This document shows positions 15,600-25,347 of a DNA stretch of 64,000 nt, one piece after another. The translations under genes were made by a program, and so were the position numbers. Position 1 is the stretch's first letter, and each line of letters begins with the position of its first letter. A model generated the notes under the pieces. That model had not been told where the DNA came from. It worked only from the letters and a program-made list of their open reading frames with translations, and did not search any database. Origin of the DNA: Myxacorys almedinensis A (GTDB lineage: Bacteria > Cyanobacteriota > Cyanobacteriia > Leptolyngbyales > Leptolyngbyaceae); assembly GCF_010091945.1 (NCBI RefSeq), contig NZ_WVIE01000014.1:62001-126000 (forward strand), given 5' to 3'.

Positions 15600-16031
15600 T
15601 TAGTCTTTTTTCTTGAACAGTGAACCCACTTTGTCACCCACTTGTGCGATCGCTTGCTGCACCCCGTTTAACACAGTGGCAGGCGGACGGGTGGCAAGCT
15701 CGATCTCTTCATCTTTAAATTCTTTGAGGCGATAACCATAGTCCAAATTGCCCTGATTCTTCCGCAAGATTGGAAATAGCCGAAATGCGCCTTTGAGGAG
15801 TTCTTCTTCGTTGCCGTAGATCGCCGCGTTGATCTGACTAGAGCGTTTCACCGCGATCGCGCCTACGGGAAACCACGGCTTTTTATCTTTGACGCGCATG
15901 TAAATCTCATATTCTGGCAGCCCACTCGATTTAAACTCATCGTACTGCTTCGAGGCTTGGTCTCGCTTTGAGGTGCCCTGAGACTGCTTTTTTTCTTTAT
16001 GAACTTTCTTTCCAAATCCGGGAGTCGTCAT
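15600..16031 (-). CDS. HHL1-like conserved cyanobacterial protein
   Basis: A 143-aa basic protein. A Lys-rich N-terminus (KKVHKEKKQ) is followed by a conserved core (about residues 35-115) with YEIYMRVKDKKPWFPVGAI and LFPILRKNQGNLDYGYRLK, and a Lys-rich C-terminal end (LFKKKD). I recall this pattern from HHL1-like proteins, relatives of the plant thylakoid protein HHL1 that helps photosystem II under high light. There is no obvious membrane segment or signal peptide. The function in cyanobacteria is inferred from the plant relative only. Confidence 0.6.
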   Translation of the reverse strand: MTTPGFGKKVHKEKKQSQGTSKRDQASKQYDEFKSSGLPEYEIYMRVKDKKPWFPVGAIAVKRSSQINAAIYGNEEELLKGAFRLFPILRKNQGNLDYGYRLKEFKDEEIELATRPPATVLNGVQQAIAQVGDKVGSLFKKKD

Positions 16032-16177
16032 GGCGGTGCAGGCGGTATTATTAACCCATTGCTATTAACAAAAGTTTACGACATTTTCAGAAAAATCGAG
16101 CATTTTTGCAGCAGTTTCTCATCTGCGGAGCCTCTGCAAGGTCGAAGGAGTTGAGGCGGGGTGATGGGGCACTGGGG

Positions 16178-19084
16178 CTACAAAATTTCAACTGTGCCAC
16201 GTTGCCCATCGATTCGCACCTGTTGCCCGTCGCGCAGGAGACTGGTGGCGTTGGGAATATCCATCACAGCGGGGATGCGGTATTCCCGCGCGACGATCGC
16301 CCCGTGGGAAAGCCTGCCGCCTGCTTCTGAGATCAATCCGCCGACCTGTGCCAAAATTGCCGCCCAGCCCGAATCGGTGTAGGGAACGACCAAAATCGTA
16401 TCGCGATCAAGGCGAACTGCGGCAGAGAGCGATCGCAGGATTTGAATGCGTCCTTCTCTCTGCCCTGGGCTGGCACCAATGCCTTGCAGGGTTTCGGAGG
16501 CTTGCCACGTTTCGAGCTTTGGTGCGGGCGGGTCGTCTCCATAGACCAACTGTGGAACTTGGGCGAGGTGGCGATCGTGCTCAAAGCGATCGCGGCGGTG
16601 CTCAATCTCACGAGAGCCGATGGAAGCAGGCTCTGCGTCGATGGCATGTCGAACCTCGTCGTAGGTGAGAAAGAAAATATCACCCGGTCGCTCTAGCACC
16701 CCAGATTGCAACCAGTGCTGTTCTAGCGCCACAAAACTCCAGCGCAACTCAGCCAACAACCGGCTGTACACTTCCGTCACCCGTCCTTTTAGATCGACTC
16801 GACGTTGTACCCGCGATTTTTGCCGGGGCACACTTTGCCCGGATCGCGGCGTGGGCGTCTGCGATCGCTCGGTAGGATTGAGGTAAAACTGAGCAAACAC
16901 TGCCCTGAGCGGCGTTGGATCTTCTCTCCAAGTGGGGACGGCGATATCCGTTCCAACTTCGCTCAAGTAGCCATATTGCTCTAGAAACGCCTCAAATTTG
17001 CCCAACACCTGCTGCCCTTGGGGCGTCTGTTCTAGCTGTTGAAACAGATGAGCCGCGTCCATGGTTTCTGTGTTGAGGGCGGTTGCGCTGTCGAGTGCTC
17101 TGGCACAGGTGGCAATGTCTTGCAGCGATCGCAGTGCCGCAACTTCCGGCGTTCGGCTATTATCAATCTCGTCTTCTGCAACTTTAAACATCGACGCTCG
17201 TAACGCTGCGCTTAGCGGTGCAAGGATACTGTAATAAGTCGCCCGTTTGAGCAGATCTAAAATAGTGTCGATTCGCTTCAACACATCTAAGGGAGAAAGT
17301 TCTGTTGTAGGATAGGTTGCAAATTGTGTTAATGCAGGCGAAAAATAGTGTTGTGCTTCTTGTTGAAAATCTTTCTCTAATCTCAATTCTCGACCAATTA
17401 ACTTTAGCAATCCTGGAATATTTTTCAGCGTTGAGAATAGCGGCGGTTTACTGAACGCTGCGCCCCGAGTTAAAAATTCTAAACTCTCTGGTGGCAGCCC
17501 CATTCGCAGAAATGTTTGCCCCAACAACGTGGCATTAAAGTAGGCATGAGAATAATGGAGAGTGGCGGTTTCGTTGAAATCTAGTCCCTGCGATCGCACG
17601 CCCAAAACCAGCGCAAACAACCTTCCCCAAACGCCGCAGGTTAACGGACGATTGATCGACCACGTTAACGGACGAATTGCCCCCGGAATCACTTCGGCGG
17701 CGATCTTACGAGTCCAAATTGGCAGTAAGGTTGTGATCGGTCGCGATTGCAGCAGCCACAGCGTTTGCCCGTCATAACTCCACTCGATATCTTGAGGAAT
17801 GCCGTGATAGTGCTGTTCTAGATGTCGAGCTAGATACGCCACCTGCTGAATTAATCGCGGCGGCACGTTTCCCCGCCCTTGCACTTCTAGGGTTTGCTCG
17901 TCGGGCAGCCTCCAATCTGAAGCTAGCGCCCCAGACACCAAGACTTGATAGCTTTCTGGCGTCACTTGCCCCGATACCACGCGATCGGCGCTTCCCGGTA
18001 ACGCTTCGATCACCACGGCATCGCCTTGACGAGCGATCGGATCGCGGCTAAAGGCAACCCCTGAGAACACGCCCCGAACTTGCTGCTGAATCAGCACCAC
18101 CATGGACGTGTCAGACATGCCGCGATCGCGGCGATAGTTCACCGCAGCAGGCTGATCGTACGACGCCAAACAGTGGGTAATAGCGGGTAACAACTGCGAT
18201 CGCTGCGTAATGCCCAACACCGTTTCATACTGTCCGGCTGCCGATGCCAGTTCTGAATCTTCGCCAATCGCTGACGATCGCACCACCAACGGATCTTGCT
18301 CCGACGGCTGCAAGCGCTCGATCAACGGCTGTGGGTCATCTCCGGGCAGCAGCACCCACCCCATCGGCACCGGATAGCCCAACAGTTTGAGCCGGGAAAG
18401 CGTCGCCGCTTTTTCGCCCACTTTATCGGCGCGCAGCGGTTGGTCGAGGGACAAAATAGCGCGATCGCCGCGAAAAAATTTAAACATGGTTTGTGAATCG
18501 GTCTGAGCCGTATTGGGTTGCAGATCAAGATCGTCAGGCATCTGAGTGTAAATCCATCCCATCAGCCCTGCTAGGCAAATAGACGCCCCAATCAAGGCTG
18601 AGTCCATATGTCGGGCAGCGGTGATCAGGGGAAACAACATCAGCACTGCAAACCGCCCTAGCTGCCGCTCTCGTAAAATCGTAAATCCAATACCTCCAAT
18701 TAGAAACGTCAGAAACGCCGTGATCGGATCATGCACAATGTAGCCCCACGTTACATTGGTGGTGCCTGCGCCTTTGCCGATCCAATAGCGCCCAAACACA
18801 AGGGCAATCAGCGCAATCAGTTCCCATTCAGGCTGATTCGGGAAGAACGATCGCGCCAACACCACCGCCAGAATTCCCTTTAACGCCTCCGACACCACCG
18901 CCAAAATTCCCGCCACTTTTCCGCCGTGGTAGAACGCGGCTGAAACGCTAACATTCTTTGTCCCAATGCGACTCAACCGTTTTCGAGCCAGCGCATAGGT
19001 GATCCACTCAATGAGTGGCAGCCCGCCCAAAACCGGGCACAGCACGAAAATTAGCAGAGAACCCCAAACCTGTGTCAGTGTCAT
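16178..19084 (-). CDS. Fusion of PlsY-like membrane domain with PEP-synthase-like phosphotransferase
   Basis: This 968-aa protein has two parts. Residues 1 to about 185 contain about six membrane segments resembling glycerol-3-phosphate acyltransferase PlsY, but the GSGN-type and GGKG-type catalytic motifs are degraded (RIGTKN; FGRYWIGKGAGTTN). From about 205 follows a pyruvate phosphate dikinase-type ATP-grasp domain (DKVGEKAATLSRL, VVRSSAIGEDSE, QQVRGVFSGVAFSRDP, DIEWSYDGQTLWLLQSRPI), a linker of about 400 residues, and a C-terminal phosphohistidine domain with the mobile His in GGRLSHGAIVAREY near 926. The layout resembles rifampin phosphotransferase or PEP synthase anchored to a membrane. 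Its substrate is unknown. Confidence 0.85.
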   Translation of the reverse strand: MTLTQVWGSLLIFVLCPVLGGLPLIEWITYALARKRLSRIGTKNVSVSAAFYHGGKVAGILAVVSEALKGILAVVLARSFFPNQPEWELIALIALVFGRYWIGKGAGTTNVTWGYIVHDPITAFLTFLIGGIGFTILRERQLGRFAVLMLFPLITAARHMDSALIGASICLAGLMGWIYTQMPDDLDLQPNTAQTDSQTMFKFFRGDRAILSLDQPLRADKVGEKAATLSRLKLLGYPVPMGWVLLPGDDPQPLIERLQPSEQDPLVVRSSAIGEDSELASAAGQYETVLGITQRSQLLPAITHCLASYDQPAAVNYRRDRGMSDTSMVVLIQQQVRGVFSGVAFSRDPIARQGDAVVIEALPGSADRVVSGQVTPESYQVLVSGALASDWRLPDEQTLEVQGRGNVPPRLIQQVAYLARHLEQHYHGIPQDIEWSYDGQTLWLLQSRPITTLLPIWTRKIAAEVIPGAIRPLTWSINRPLTCGVWGRLFALVLGVRSQGLDFNETATLHYSHAYFNATLLGQTFLRMGLPPESLEFLTRGAAFSKPPLFSTLKNIPGLLKLIGRELRLEKDFQQEAQHYFSPALTQFATYPTTELSPLDVLKRIDTILDLLKRATYYSILAPLSAALRASMFKVAEDEIDNSRTPEVAALRSLQDIATCARALDSATALNTETMDAAHLFQQLEQTPQGQQVLGKFEAFLEQYGYLSEVGTDIAVPTWREDPTPLRAVFAQFYLNPTERSQTPTPRSGQSVPRQKSRVQRRVDLKGRVTEVYSRLLAELRWSFVALEQHWLQSGVLERPGDIFFLTYDEVRHAIDAEPASIGSREIEHRRDRFEHDRHLAQVPQLVYGDDPPAPKLETWQASETLQGIGASPGQREGRIQILRSLSAAVRLDRDTILVVPYTDSGWAAILAQVGGLISEAGGRLSHGAIVAREYRIPAVMDIPNATSLLRDGQQVRIDGQRGTVEIL

Positions 19085-19259
19085 GTGCGATCGCTCAATG
19101 TCGTTCCTCTTGAAGTCTAGATCGTTCTCCTTAACAGTCTTAATCTTGCGGAAGATTTTAGATCCAGTGCTCTATCCGTCGGGTTCGGCTTGCAAAAGAG
19201 AAACCTTCCGTATTGAATGGAAGACGCAAGAAATAAATTTTTGTTAAGCGAGGGTAGAA

Positions 19260-20735
19260 ATGTATATCGTCCAAATCGCCTCGGAATGCGCGCCCGTGAT
19301 CAAAGCGGGAGGGTTGGGAGATGTCGTTTATGGGCTAAGCCGCGAACTCGAAGCCCAAGGTCACTGCGTCGAGGTTGTCTTACCCAAATACGACTGCATG
19401 AGATATGACCACATCTGGGGGCTGCACAGCGCCTACGACGATCTGTTGGTGCCTTGGTTTGGTGGCAAAGTGCATTGCTCTGTTTACTGCGGTTGGGTGC
19501 ATGGGCAACTGTGCTTCTTTATCGAACCCCACTCTCAGGACAGGTACTTCGATCGCGGCTGCTACTACGGCTGCAACGACGACAACCTGCGCTTTGCTTT
19601 TTTTAGCAGAGCCGCCATGGAATTTTTGCAGCAAAGCAACAAACGCCCCGATGTGATTCATTGCCACGATTGGCAGACCGGCTTAGTGCCCGTGCTGCTG
19701 TACGAAATCTACAAATACCACGGCATGGAAAACCAGCGGGTCTGCTACACGATTCACAATTTCAAGCACCAAGGCACAGCCGGAACCGAAGTCTTAACAG
19801 CCACCAACTTAAACCGCCCAGAATACTACTTTGACTCTGACAAACTGCGGGATAACTTCAACCCGTTTGCCATCAACCTGATGAAAGGCGGCATTGTATA
19901 CGCCAATTACGTCAACACGGTATCGCCGCACCACGCTTGGGAAGCACGGCACACAGATATCAGCTATGGCTTGGGTTCCACCCTCGATCGCTATCAAGAT
20001 AAATTTGGCGGCATTCTCAACGGGCTAGACTACACCTTCTGGAACCCAGAGTGCGATCGCTACATTCCGCAGCCCTACAGCAAAGACACCTTTGAGCAGA
20101 AACGATACAACACTAAAGCCCTCAGAGAACGTCTTTTACTCCGCAACGAAACAAAGCCAATTGTTTGTTATATCGGGCGTTTAGACGATCAAAAAGGCGT
20201 TCATCTTGTGCATCATGCGATGTATTATTCGCTGCATCGAGGCGCGCAGTTTATATTACTTGGATCGGCAACAGAAGCGAAGATTAACGATTGGTTTCAT
20301 CATGAAAAGAACTTCCTGAATAACAACCCAGATTGCCATATCGAGCTTGGTTTTAATGAAGAATTATCTCATCTAATTTATGCCGGATCAGATCTAATTA
20401 TTGTTCCTAGCAATTACGAACCGTGTGGTTTGACACAAGTCATTAGCTTGAAGTATGGAACCGTGCCCATTGTGCGGGGGGTCGGAGGATTAGTTAACAC
20501 TGTTTTCGACCGTGATTACGATCAGAATCATCCGCTAGAAACGAGGAATGGCTATGTATTTTATGAGACTGATACTAACGCTTTAGAGTCAGCATTGGGT
20601 CGCGCTTTTGACTTGTGGGGTAGCGATCGCAGCAAATTTGAGAAGCTTGCAATTCAAGGAATGGAGTATGATTATTCTTGGCATGATCCCGCCAAGAATT
20701 ACACGGCGGTCTACGACCACATTCGACATAGGTAA
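19260..20735 (+). CDS. glgA: Glycogen synthase (ADP-glucose type)
   Basis: This GT5 enzyme elongates glycogen from ADP-glucose. The N-terminal KAGGLGD motif is at residues 15-21, the donor-binding C-terminal region has IGRLDDQKG, and the catalytic acidic motif is in SNYEPCGLTQ. The length of 491 aa is normal. Cyanobacteria have two isoforms, and the N-terminal wording (MYIVQIASECAPVIKAGGLG) resembles the one often called GlgA2. The stop is followed after 1 nt by the start of a TPR gene. Confidence 0.95.
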   Translation: MYIVQIASECAPVIKAGGLGDVVYGLSRELEAQGHCVEVVLPKYDCMRYDHIWGLHSAYDDLLVPWFGGKVHCSVYCGWVHGQLCFFIEPHSQDRYFDRGCYYGCNDDNLRFAFFSRAAMEFLQQSNKRPDVIHCHDWQTGLVPVLLYEIYKYHGMENQRVCYTIHNFKHQGTAGTEVLTATNLNRPEYYFDSDKLRDNFNPFAINLMKGGIVYANYVNTVSPHHAWEARHTDISYGLGSTLDRYQDKFGGILNGLDYTFWNPECDRYIPQPYSKDTFEQKRYNTKALRERLLLRNETKPIVCYIGRLDDQKGVHLVHHAMYYSLHRGAQFILLGSATEAKINDWFHHEKNFLNNNPDCHIELGFNEELSHLIYAGSDLIIVPSNYEPCGLTQVISLKYGTVPIVRGVGGLVNTVFDRDYDQNHPLETRNGYVFYETDTNALESALGRAFDLWGSDRSKFEKLAIQGMEYDYSWHDPAKNYTAVYDHIRHR

Positions 20736-20736
20736 A

Positions 20737-21573
20737 ATGAAACTCGCACAAGTTGTTCCCGTTGTTTTGTTATCTCTTTTAGTAGTAGGAGTTCCTCAAG
20801 TTTTGGGGGCAGAAAGTATCAATCAACTCCTGAAAAAAGGATGGGAGGCAAGAAAAGAAGATCGTTATCTTGAAGCCGAACACGTTTTTAGAAAGGCGAT
20901 TGAGCTTAACTCGAAAAACCTCAGTGCCCTCACAGGATTAGCAAGCGTTTTGCATGATCAGGGTCAGCTAGATGAGGCAATTGTTTTATATCGACAAGCC
21001 GTCCAAGCGGCTCCTGGAAATAGCACTCTTCAGGGCTATTTGGATAAAGCCGTGGCACAACGATCGCAGATCCAAACCGTGCGATCGCACCACATCCGAA
21101 CCCTGCGATCGCAAATCAAAACCATGAGCGCCAATCGCGATGCCCTAGTCGCCCAACTCAACACCGTTCGCGCCCTGATCCAATCAGCACCCAATAAACC
21201 TTGGAGCTACAAAGCCTATGTTGATTTGGGAAATGCGCTCATCTGGCAAAACCAAATCGAAGAGAGCATCGCGATTTCGGCGCGAGAACTGGTTCGCCTT
21301 GATCCAACGTTCAACTATGCCAGCGTTATCAGCGACAGTTCCAACGAAGACCAGCGACGAGTAGAAGCGATCGCGCTCTACCAAACCGCTATCCGGCTCA
21401 ATCCTACGGTGGCAGATGCCTACTTCGGGTTAGGCAATGTGCTGTATCAGCAAAATAAAGTCGATGACGCGATCGCAAACTATCGCAAAGCCAGCCAGCT
21501 TAATCCGCGAGATGTCTTTGCCCAAAAGCAACTTGAGAAAGCCCAACGCCGCTTAGGATCGGGGGTTAAATAA
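20737..21573 (+). CDS. Secreted TPR-repeat protein
   Basis: From the ATG at 20737, one nucleotide after the glgA stop, a 278-aa protein has a signal peptide (about 1-24, VVLLSLLVVGVPQVLGAES), two TPR units (about 25-105), a charged coil (about 110-150) and two or three more TPR units at the C-terminus (YFGLGNVLYQQNKVDDAIAN). TPR proteins mediate protein contacts. Coupling with glgA suggests a common transcript, though glycogen synthase is cytoplasmic and this protein is probably exported. Confidence 0.85.
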   Translation: MKLAQVVPVVLLSLLVVGVPQVLGAESINQLLKKGWEARKEDRYLEAEHVFRKAIELNSKNLSALTGLASVLHDQGQLDEAIVLYRQAVQAAPGNSTLQGYLDKAVAQRSQIQTVRSHHIRTLRSQIKTMSANRDALVAQLNTVRALIQSAPNKPWSYKAYVDLGNALIWQNQIEESIAISARELVRLDPTFNYASVISDSSNEDQRRVEAIALYQTAIRLNPTVADAYFGLGNVLYQQNKVDDAIANYRKASQLNPRDVFAQKQLEKAQRRLGSGVK

Positions 21574-21602
21574 CTTCGAGAAAGGAAGCAAGCCCTCTAG
21601 TT

Positions 21603-21632
21603 CCCTCTTCCCTAGGAGAGGGATGTTTACTT
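21603..21632 (+). terminator. Possible terminator after the glgA-TPR operon
   Basis: CCCTCT (21603-21608) pairs with AGAGGG (21617-21622) and is followed by a moderately T-rich stretch (ATGTTTACTTTTG). The short stem makes this a weak prediction. Confidence 0.4.
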
Positions 21633-21744
21633 TTGCGCGTTCCTGCCCTCCAGCTTTTACACCTTAAACTTTTACATCTTAAAAAGGATTGCTATGGAAG
21701 TCGAAGGTCTAAAATAAAGAGTCGCTGCCCTATTCCTTTTCCCC

Positions 21745-22704
21745 ATGCCCACCTATCCCGGAATTTCTAGCGCCGCCTTTCGCCACCCGCTAGATTACCA
21801 AGCCGAACAAACCCTCCGCAGCGTTCCCGGATTCGATCTCGTAGCCCGAAAATTCATCGAGTTTGTCTACGAGCGTCCGCGCCTGGTGTATCTCACCGGA
21901 AACAGCATTCAAGTCGGCGTCCGTCAATATTCCAGCATTTACCAAATCTTTCGGGAATGCTTGCAATCGTTGGATATTGCCTCAGAACCGGCTTTATTCG
22001 TCTCTCAAGCCCCCCTAGTCAATGCCTACGCCCTTGGGCAAGAACGCCCCTGCGTCGTCTTAAACACTGCCTTGCTGGATCTGTTGAGCGAAGCAGAATT
22101 ACGCTCTGTCATTGCCCACGAACTGGGTCACCTCAAATGTGGGCACACCACCCTAACTCAGATGGCAATGTGGGTGAACATGGCGATCGCAGGGTTGGCC
22201 GACTTCACCTTCGGACTCAGCAACCTGATCAGCACCGGATTGCTCCTCTCGTTTTATGAATGGCTCCGCAAAGCCGAACTCTCTGCCGATCGGGCGGCGT
22301 TGCTAGTGATGGATGACCTCAACCCTGTCCTGTACAGCATGATGCGTTTGGCGGGCGGCAGCCAAAAATATGCCCACGAACTCAGCATTGAAGAATTTGC
22401 CAAACAGAGCGATCGCTACCACACTCTCGATCAAGACAATCTCAACCAGGTCTATAAATTCTTTCTTTACAACGACGTGTCGAGCGGCATTTTTCTCACT
22501 CATCCCTTCACCGTTGAGCGCGTCCGCTATCTGCAAGAGTGGTCTACCTCACCCGAATTTCAGCAGATTCGCCAAGGCACCTACAGCCGAGCCGGGTCAG
22601 AAGGGGCTGTTAACGTAGATGCCCAGCCAGAAGATGCAGTTCATTTGCGGCAGCAAATTGAAGAACTTCAGCAAGAAATTGATCGGCTTAAACGCCCCCA
22701 GTAG
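21745..22704 (+). CDS. M48-family metallopeptidase
   Basis: The zinc-binding motif HELGH (in SVIAHELGHLKCGHTTL) is at about residues 129-133 of 319, followed by hydrophobic segments (about 145-180) and the third-ligand region KAELSADRAAL. This is the HtpX/Ste24-like M48 pattern, found in cyanobacteria as a membrane-associated protease. The C-terminus ends in a coiled coil (LRQQIEELQQEIDRL). The upstream 170 bp carry its promoter but no recognised site. Confidence 0.92.
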   Translation: MPTYPGISSAAFRHPLDYQAEQTLRSVPGFDLVARKFIEFVYERPRLVYLTGNSIQVGVRQYSSIYQIFRECLQSLDIASEPALFVSQAPLVNAYALGQERPCVVLNTALLDLLSEAELRSVIAHELGHLKCGHTTLTQMAMWVNMAIAGLADFTFGLSNLISTGLLLSFYEWLRKAELSADRAALLVMDDLNPVLYSMMRLAGGSQKYAHELSIEEFAKQSDRYHTLDQDNLNQVYKFFLYNDVSSGIFLTHPFTVERVRYLQEWSTSPEFQQIRQGTYSRAGSEGAVNVDAQPEDAVHLRQQIEELQQEIDRLKRPQ

Positions 22705-22762
22705 CAGCAAACCCGATCGTCCTCACCTGCGATCGCGCCTCTTTCTCTCTAAAGAAACAGGA

Positions 22763-23242
22763 TCAGAACGAGCGATCTAACTCGCGCAAAGCTTGGCGAA
22801 AGGCTTCAAATCCAGTAGCAGAGCGTAGCTTAAGCGGTTCGGTTGAAAAGATGTAATATACATCCCCCGTATCCGTCACTTCAAAGTCGGCAAAGCACTC
22901 TCGTGCCCACTGATCAAGATGCCGCCGCGCGATCGCAGGTTCTAGCCGCGCTGCACTAGCAAACTCAACGAGGGAAATTCGACCTTGATTCAATTGCAGC
23001 AAACGGAAGAAGCGATCTTGAATCGAGCGGCGTTTAGCAATCGAACTCATGTAAAGCAGCAGTCCCCCGATCGCAGAGGGCGCTAAGCCAAAAAAGATCA
23101 GCAGCGTGTAAAGGATTGCGATCGCCCATCCCGGTGGGTGGCTCAACAGCATCGCCAACACAATGCCGATGGAAACAGTTCCGCCACTTACCAAAAACAA
23201 ACTGCCTGTCACCTTCCCAGCGACACTCCAGATTCGATTCAT
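22763..23242 (-). CDS. Conserved two-TM protein with helix-turn-helix-like C-terminus
   Basis: In this 159-aa protein two membrane segments (about residues 10-33 and 38-64) precede a cytoplasmic domain. The domain begins RRSIQDRFFRLLQLNQGRIS and continues with an HTH-like pattern, LVEFASAARLEPAIARRHLD, resembling the small winged-helix modules of membrane-bound cyanobacterial proteins of unknown function. It converges with the M48 peptidase gene, 58 bp away. Confidence 0.75.
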   Translation of the reverse strand: MNRIWSVAGKVTGSLFLVSGGTVSIGIVLAMLLSHPPGWAIAILYTLLIFFGLAPSAIGGLLLYMSSIAKRRSIQDRFFRLLQLNQGRISLVEFASAARLEPAIARRHLDQWARECFADFEVTDTGDVYYIFSTEPLKLRSATGFEAFRQALRELDRSF

Positions 23243-23459
23243 AGCCGCATCTCGCTTTCAACCCGATCGATAATCTCACCCTAGCTCGTTTTTCGGCACT
23301 TGAGGGGCGGTTATCAGGACGGTTTACCCCCCTGTTTGAGCGCCGATCAGTCCCCCCCTTTCTATCTAGAGAGCAATTTCCCTTTCAGCAAGCCAGATTT
23401 AAGCTACGGTGAGGAAGACTGCCGATGACGCGCATCTTGACATCTACACAATTTCTACT

Positions 23460-25112
23460 ATGTTTTCACGCATCGTTCAGACTGGTTCTCGCCAAGGAGA
23501 AATCGTTGAAGTTGTGCTCCGCAATGGCTGGGACTACATGCGACGTCTGCTCACCGGCGGCAAAGTAGATGAGCCAAAGCTCCCCCCGCCCAAGGTGCTG
23601 CGAAATATTTTGGTAGAGCTAGGTCCGGTGTATGTCAAGTTAGGTCAGTTGCTGAGCACTCGCCCTGATTTGCTCTCCCCTGACTACATTGAGGCGCTGT
23701 CTACGCTTCAGGCAGAAGTGCCGCCGGTCGAGTGGGCAGAGATTGAGATTGTCATGCGAAAGCAACTCCACTTACCGCTAGACGAAACCTTTTCAGCCAT
23801 TCAGTTGCAGCCTGTGGCAGCAGGCTCGATCGCTCAAACTCACCGGGCAACGTTGAAAGATGGTCGTGAGGTGGCGCTGAAGGTGCAGCGTCCGGGCTTG
23901 TCGGCAGTGATCGAGCAAGACATTACCTTGATTCGCTTGATTGCCCGACTGGTGGCACAAACCGACTTTGGGCAGTACTACGATATTGTTGCGATCGCAG
24001 AAGAATTTACCCAAGCCCTCAGAACCGAACTGGACTTCACCCAAGAAGCCCATTACACCGATCAGCTACGCCAAAACTTGAGCAACACGCGCTGGTTTGA
24101 CCCCAAACAGATCACCGTTCCAGAGATTTACTGGGAATTTACCAGCGACAAGCTGATCGTCATGGAATGGCTCGATGGCGTTCCCCTGCTGGCTGCCACG
24201 TTTGCCAATCCCGCCTTTGAGGGTGATAGCGATCGCGAACGGGAAGAAATTTCTACCCTGCTGCTGCGGGCGTTCTTTCAGCAGATTTGCTTAGATGGCT
24301 TCTTTCATGCCGATCCTCATCCTGGCAACTTGTTTTATCTGCGCGATGGGCGAGTAGCGCTGTTTGACTGCGGCATGGTCGGGCGCATCGACCCCCGCAC
24401 GCAGCAGATTTTGTTGGAATTGGTGCTAGCGATCGTCAATCTCGATGCTCAGCGCTGCACTCAACTCGTTTTGCAACTTGCGCCCTCGGTTAACCCGATC
24501 AACCGCGTCAAACTCCAAACCGAATTTGATCAGTTACTCCGCCGCTACTACAGCTTAAATATTACTCAAGTCAACTTCAGCAAGCTGGTGTATGAAGTGC
24601 TGCAAGTGGCGCGCAATAATAAGATCCGGATTCCCGGAAATTTGGGACTGTGCGCCAAAGCGATCGCCAATCTAGAAGGCATTGCGCGATCGCTTGATCC
24701 AAACTTCAACATTCCAAACAAGCTCCGCCCGATGATGACCGAAGTGTTTCAGCGCCAAATCGTGGGCGAAGCCCCGCTCGTTGCCTTGCTGCGAACTGCG
24801 TTGGATCTCAAGAATCTGTCTCTCCAATCTCCCCGCCAAGTGGAATTGTTGCTCGATCGCGTCACGTCTGAAACCCTGCAATGGAATCTGTCTGTGCGAG
24901 AAGTTGAGCCGCTCCGCCGCACCCTAGATTCGTCGGCAAATCGCCTGTCGTTTAGCGTGGTTGTCGGCGCGTTGATTATTGGAGCGGCAATCATTTCTGC
25001 CAATACTCAATCGAGCCAAGTGTATTGGGTGAGCGATGTGTTGTTTGCGGCAGCAAGCTTCCTTGGGCTGTGGCTAATCGTCAGCATTCTGCGATCGGGA
25101 CAACTTAAATGA
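23460..25112 (+). CDS. ABC1/UbiB-family atypical kinase
   Basis: This is an AarF/UbiB/ABC1 protein of about 550 aa. The diagnostic KxGQ motif (VKLGQLLSTRPD) is at residues 59-70, the Ala-rich nucleotide loop AAGSIAQTH near 120, the invariant lysine in VALKVQRPG near 142, HADPHPGN near 283 and DCG near 304. Two membrane segments end the protein (about 500-545). In cyanobacteria and plastids this family affects prenylquinone and lipid metabolism. A GTG start at 23409 is possible, but the ATG at 23460 fits the family. Confidence 0.93.
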   Translation: MFSRIVQTGSRQGEIVEVVLRNGWDYMRRLLTGGKVDEPKLPPPKVLRNILVELGPVYVKLGQLLSTRPDLLSPDYIEALSTLQAEVPPVEWAEIEIVMRKQLHLPLDETFSAIQLQPVAAGSIAQTHRATLKDGREVALKVQRPGLSAVIEQDITLIRLIARLVAQTDFGQYYDIVAIAEEFTQALRTELDFTQEAHYTDQLRQNLSNTRWFDPKQITVPEIYWEFTSDKLIVMEWLDGVPLLAATFANPAFEGDSDREREEISTLLLRAFFQQICLDGFFHADPHPGNLFYLRDGRVALFDCGMVGRIDPRTQQILLELVLAIVNLDAQRCTQLVLQLAPSVNPINRVKLQTEFDQLLRRYYSLNITQVNFSKLVYEVLQVARNNKIRIPGNLGLCAKAIANLEGIARSLDPNFNIPNKLRPMMTEVFQRQIVGEAPLVALLRTALDLKNLSLQSPRQVELLLDRVTSETLQWNLSVREVEPLRRTLDSSANRLSFSVVVGALIIGAAIISANTQSSQVYWVSDVLFAAASFLGLWLIVSILRSGQLK

Positions 25113-25347
25113 TTTGGGCAGTGCTGCATATTGTACGGAAACCATAAAGTTGAAAACTGAACCCTAAACGAGGTGATGGAGAAGGAAGAATTGCACGACC
25201 CAATAGCATTCGAGAATAGGGATATTCAACAAGTAAACTTGAACATGGCGCGAGTTCAACAGGGTTCCTGCGCTGCGATCGCCGATCCGGGAAGCCGCAA
25301 ACGTAGAACACGACCGAGAAACGTTGCGGTAAGCTTGACAAACCAGT

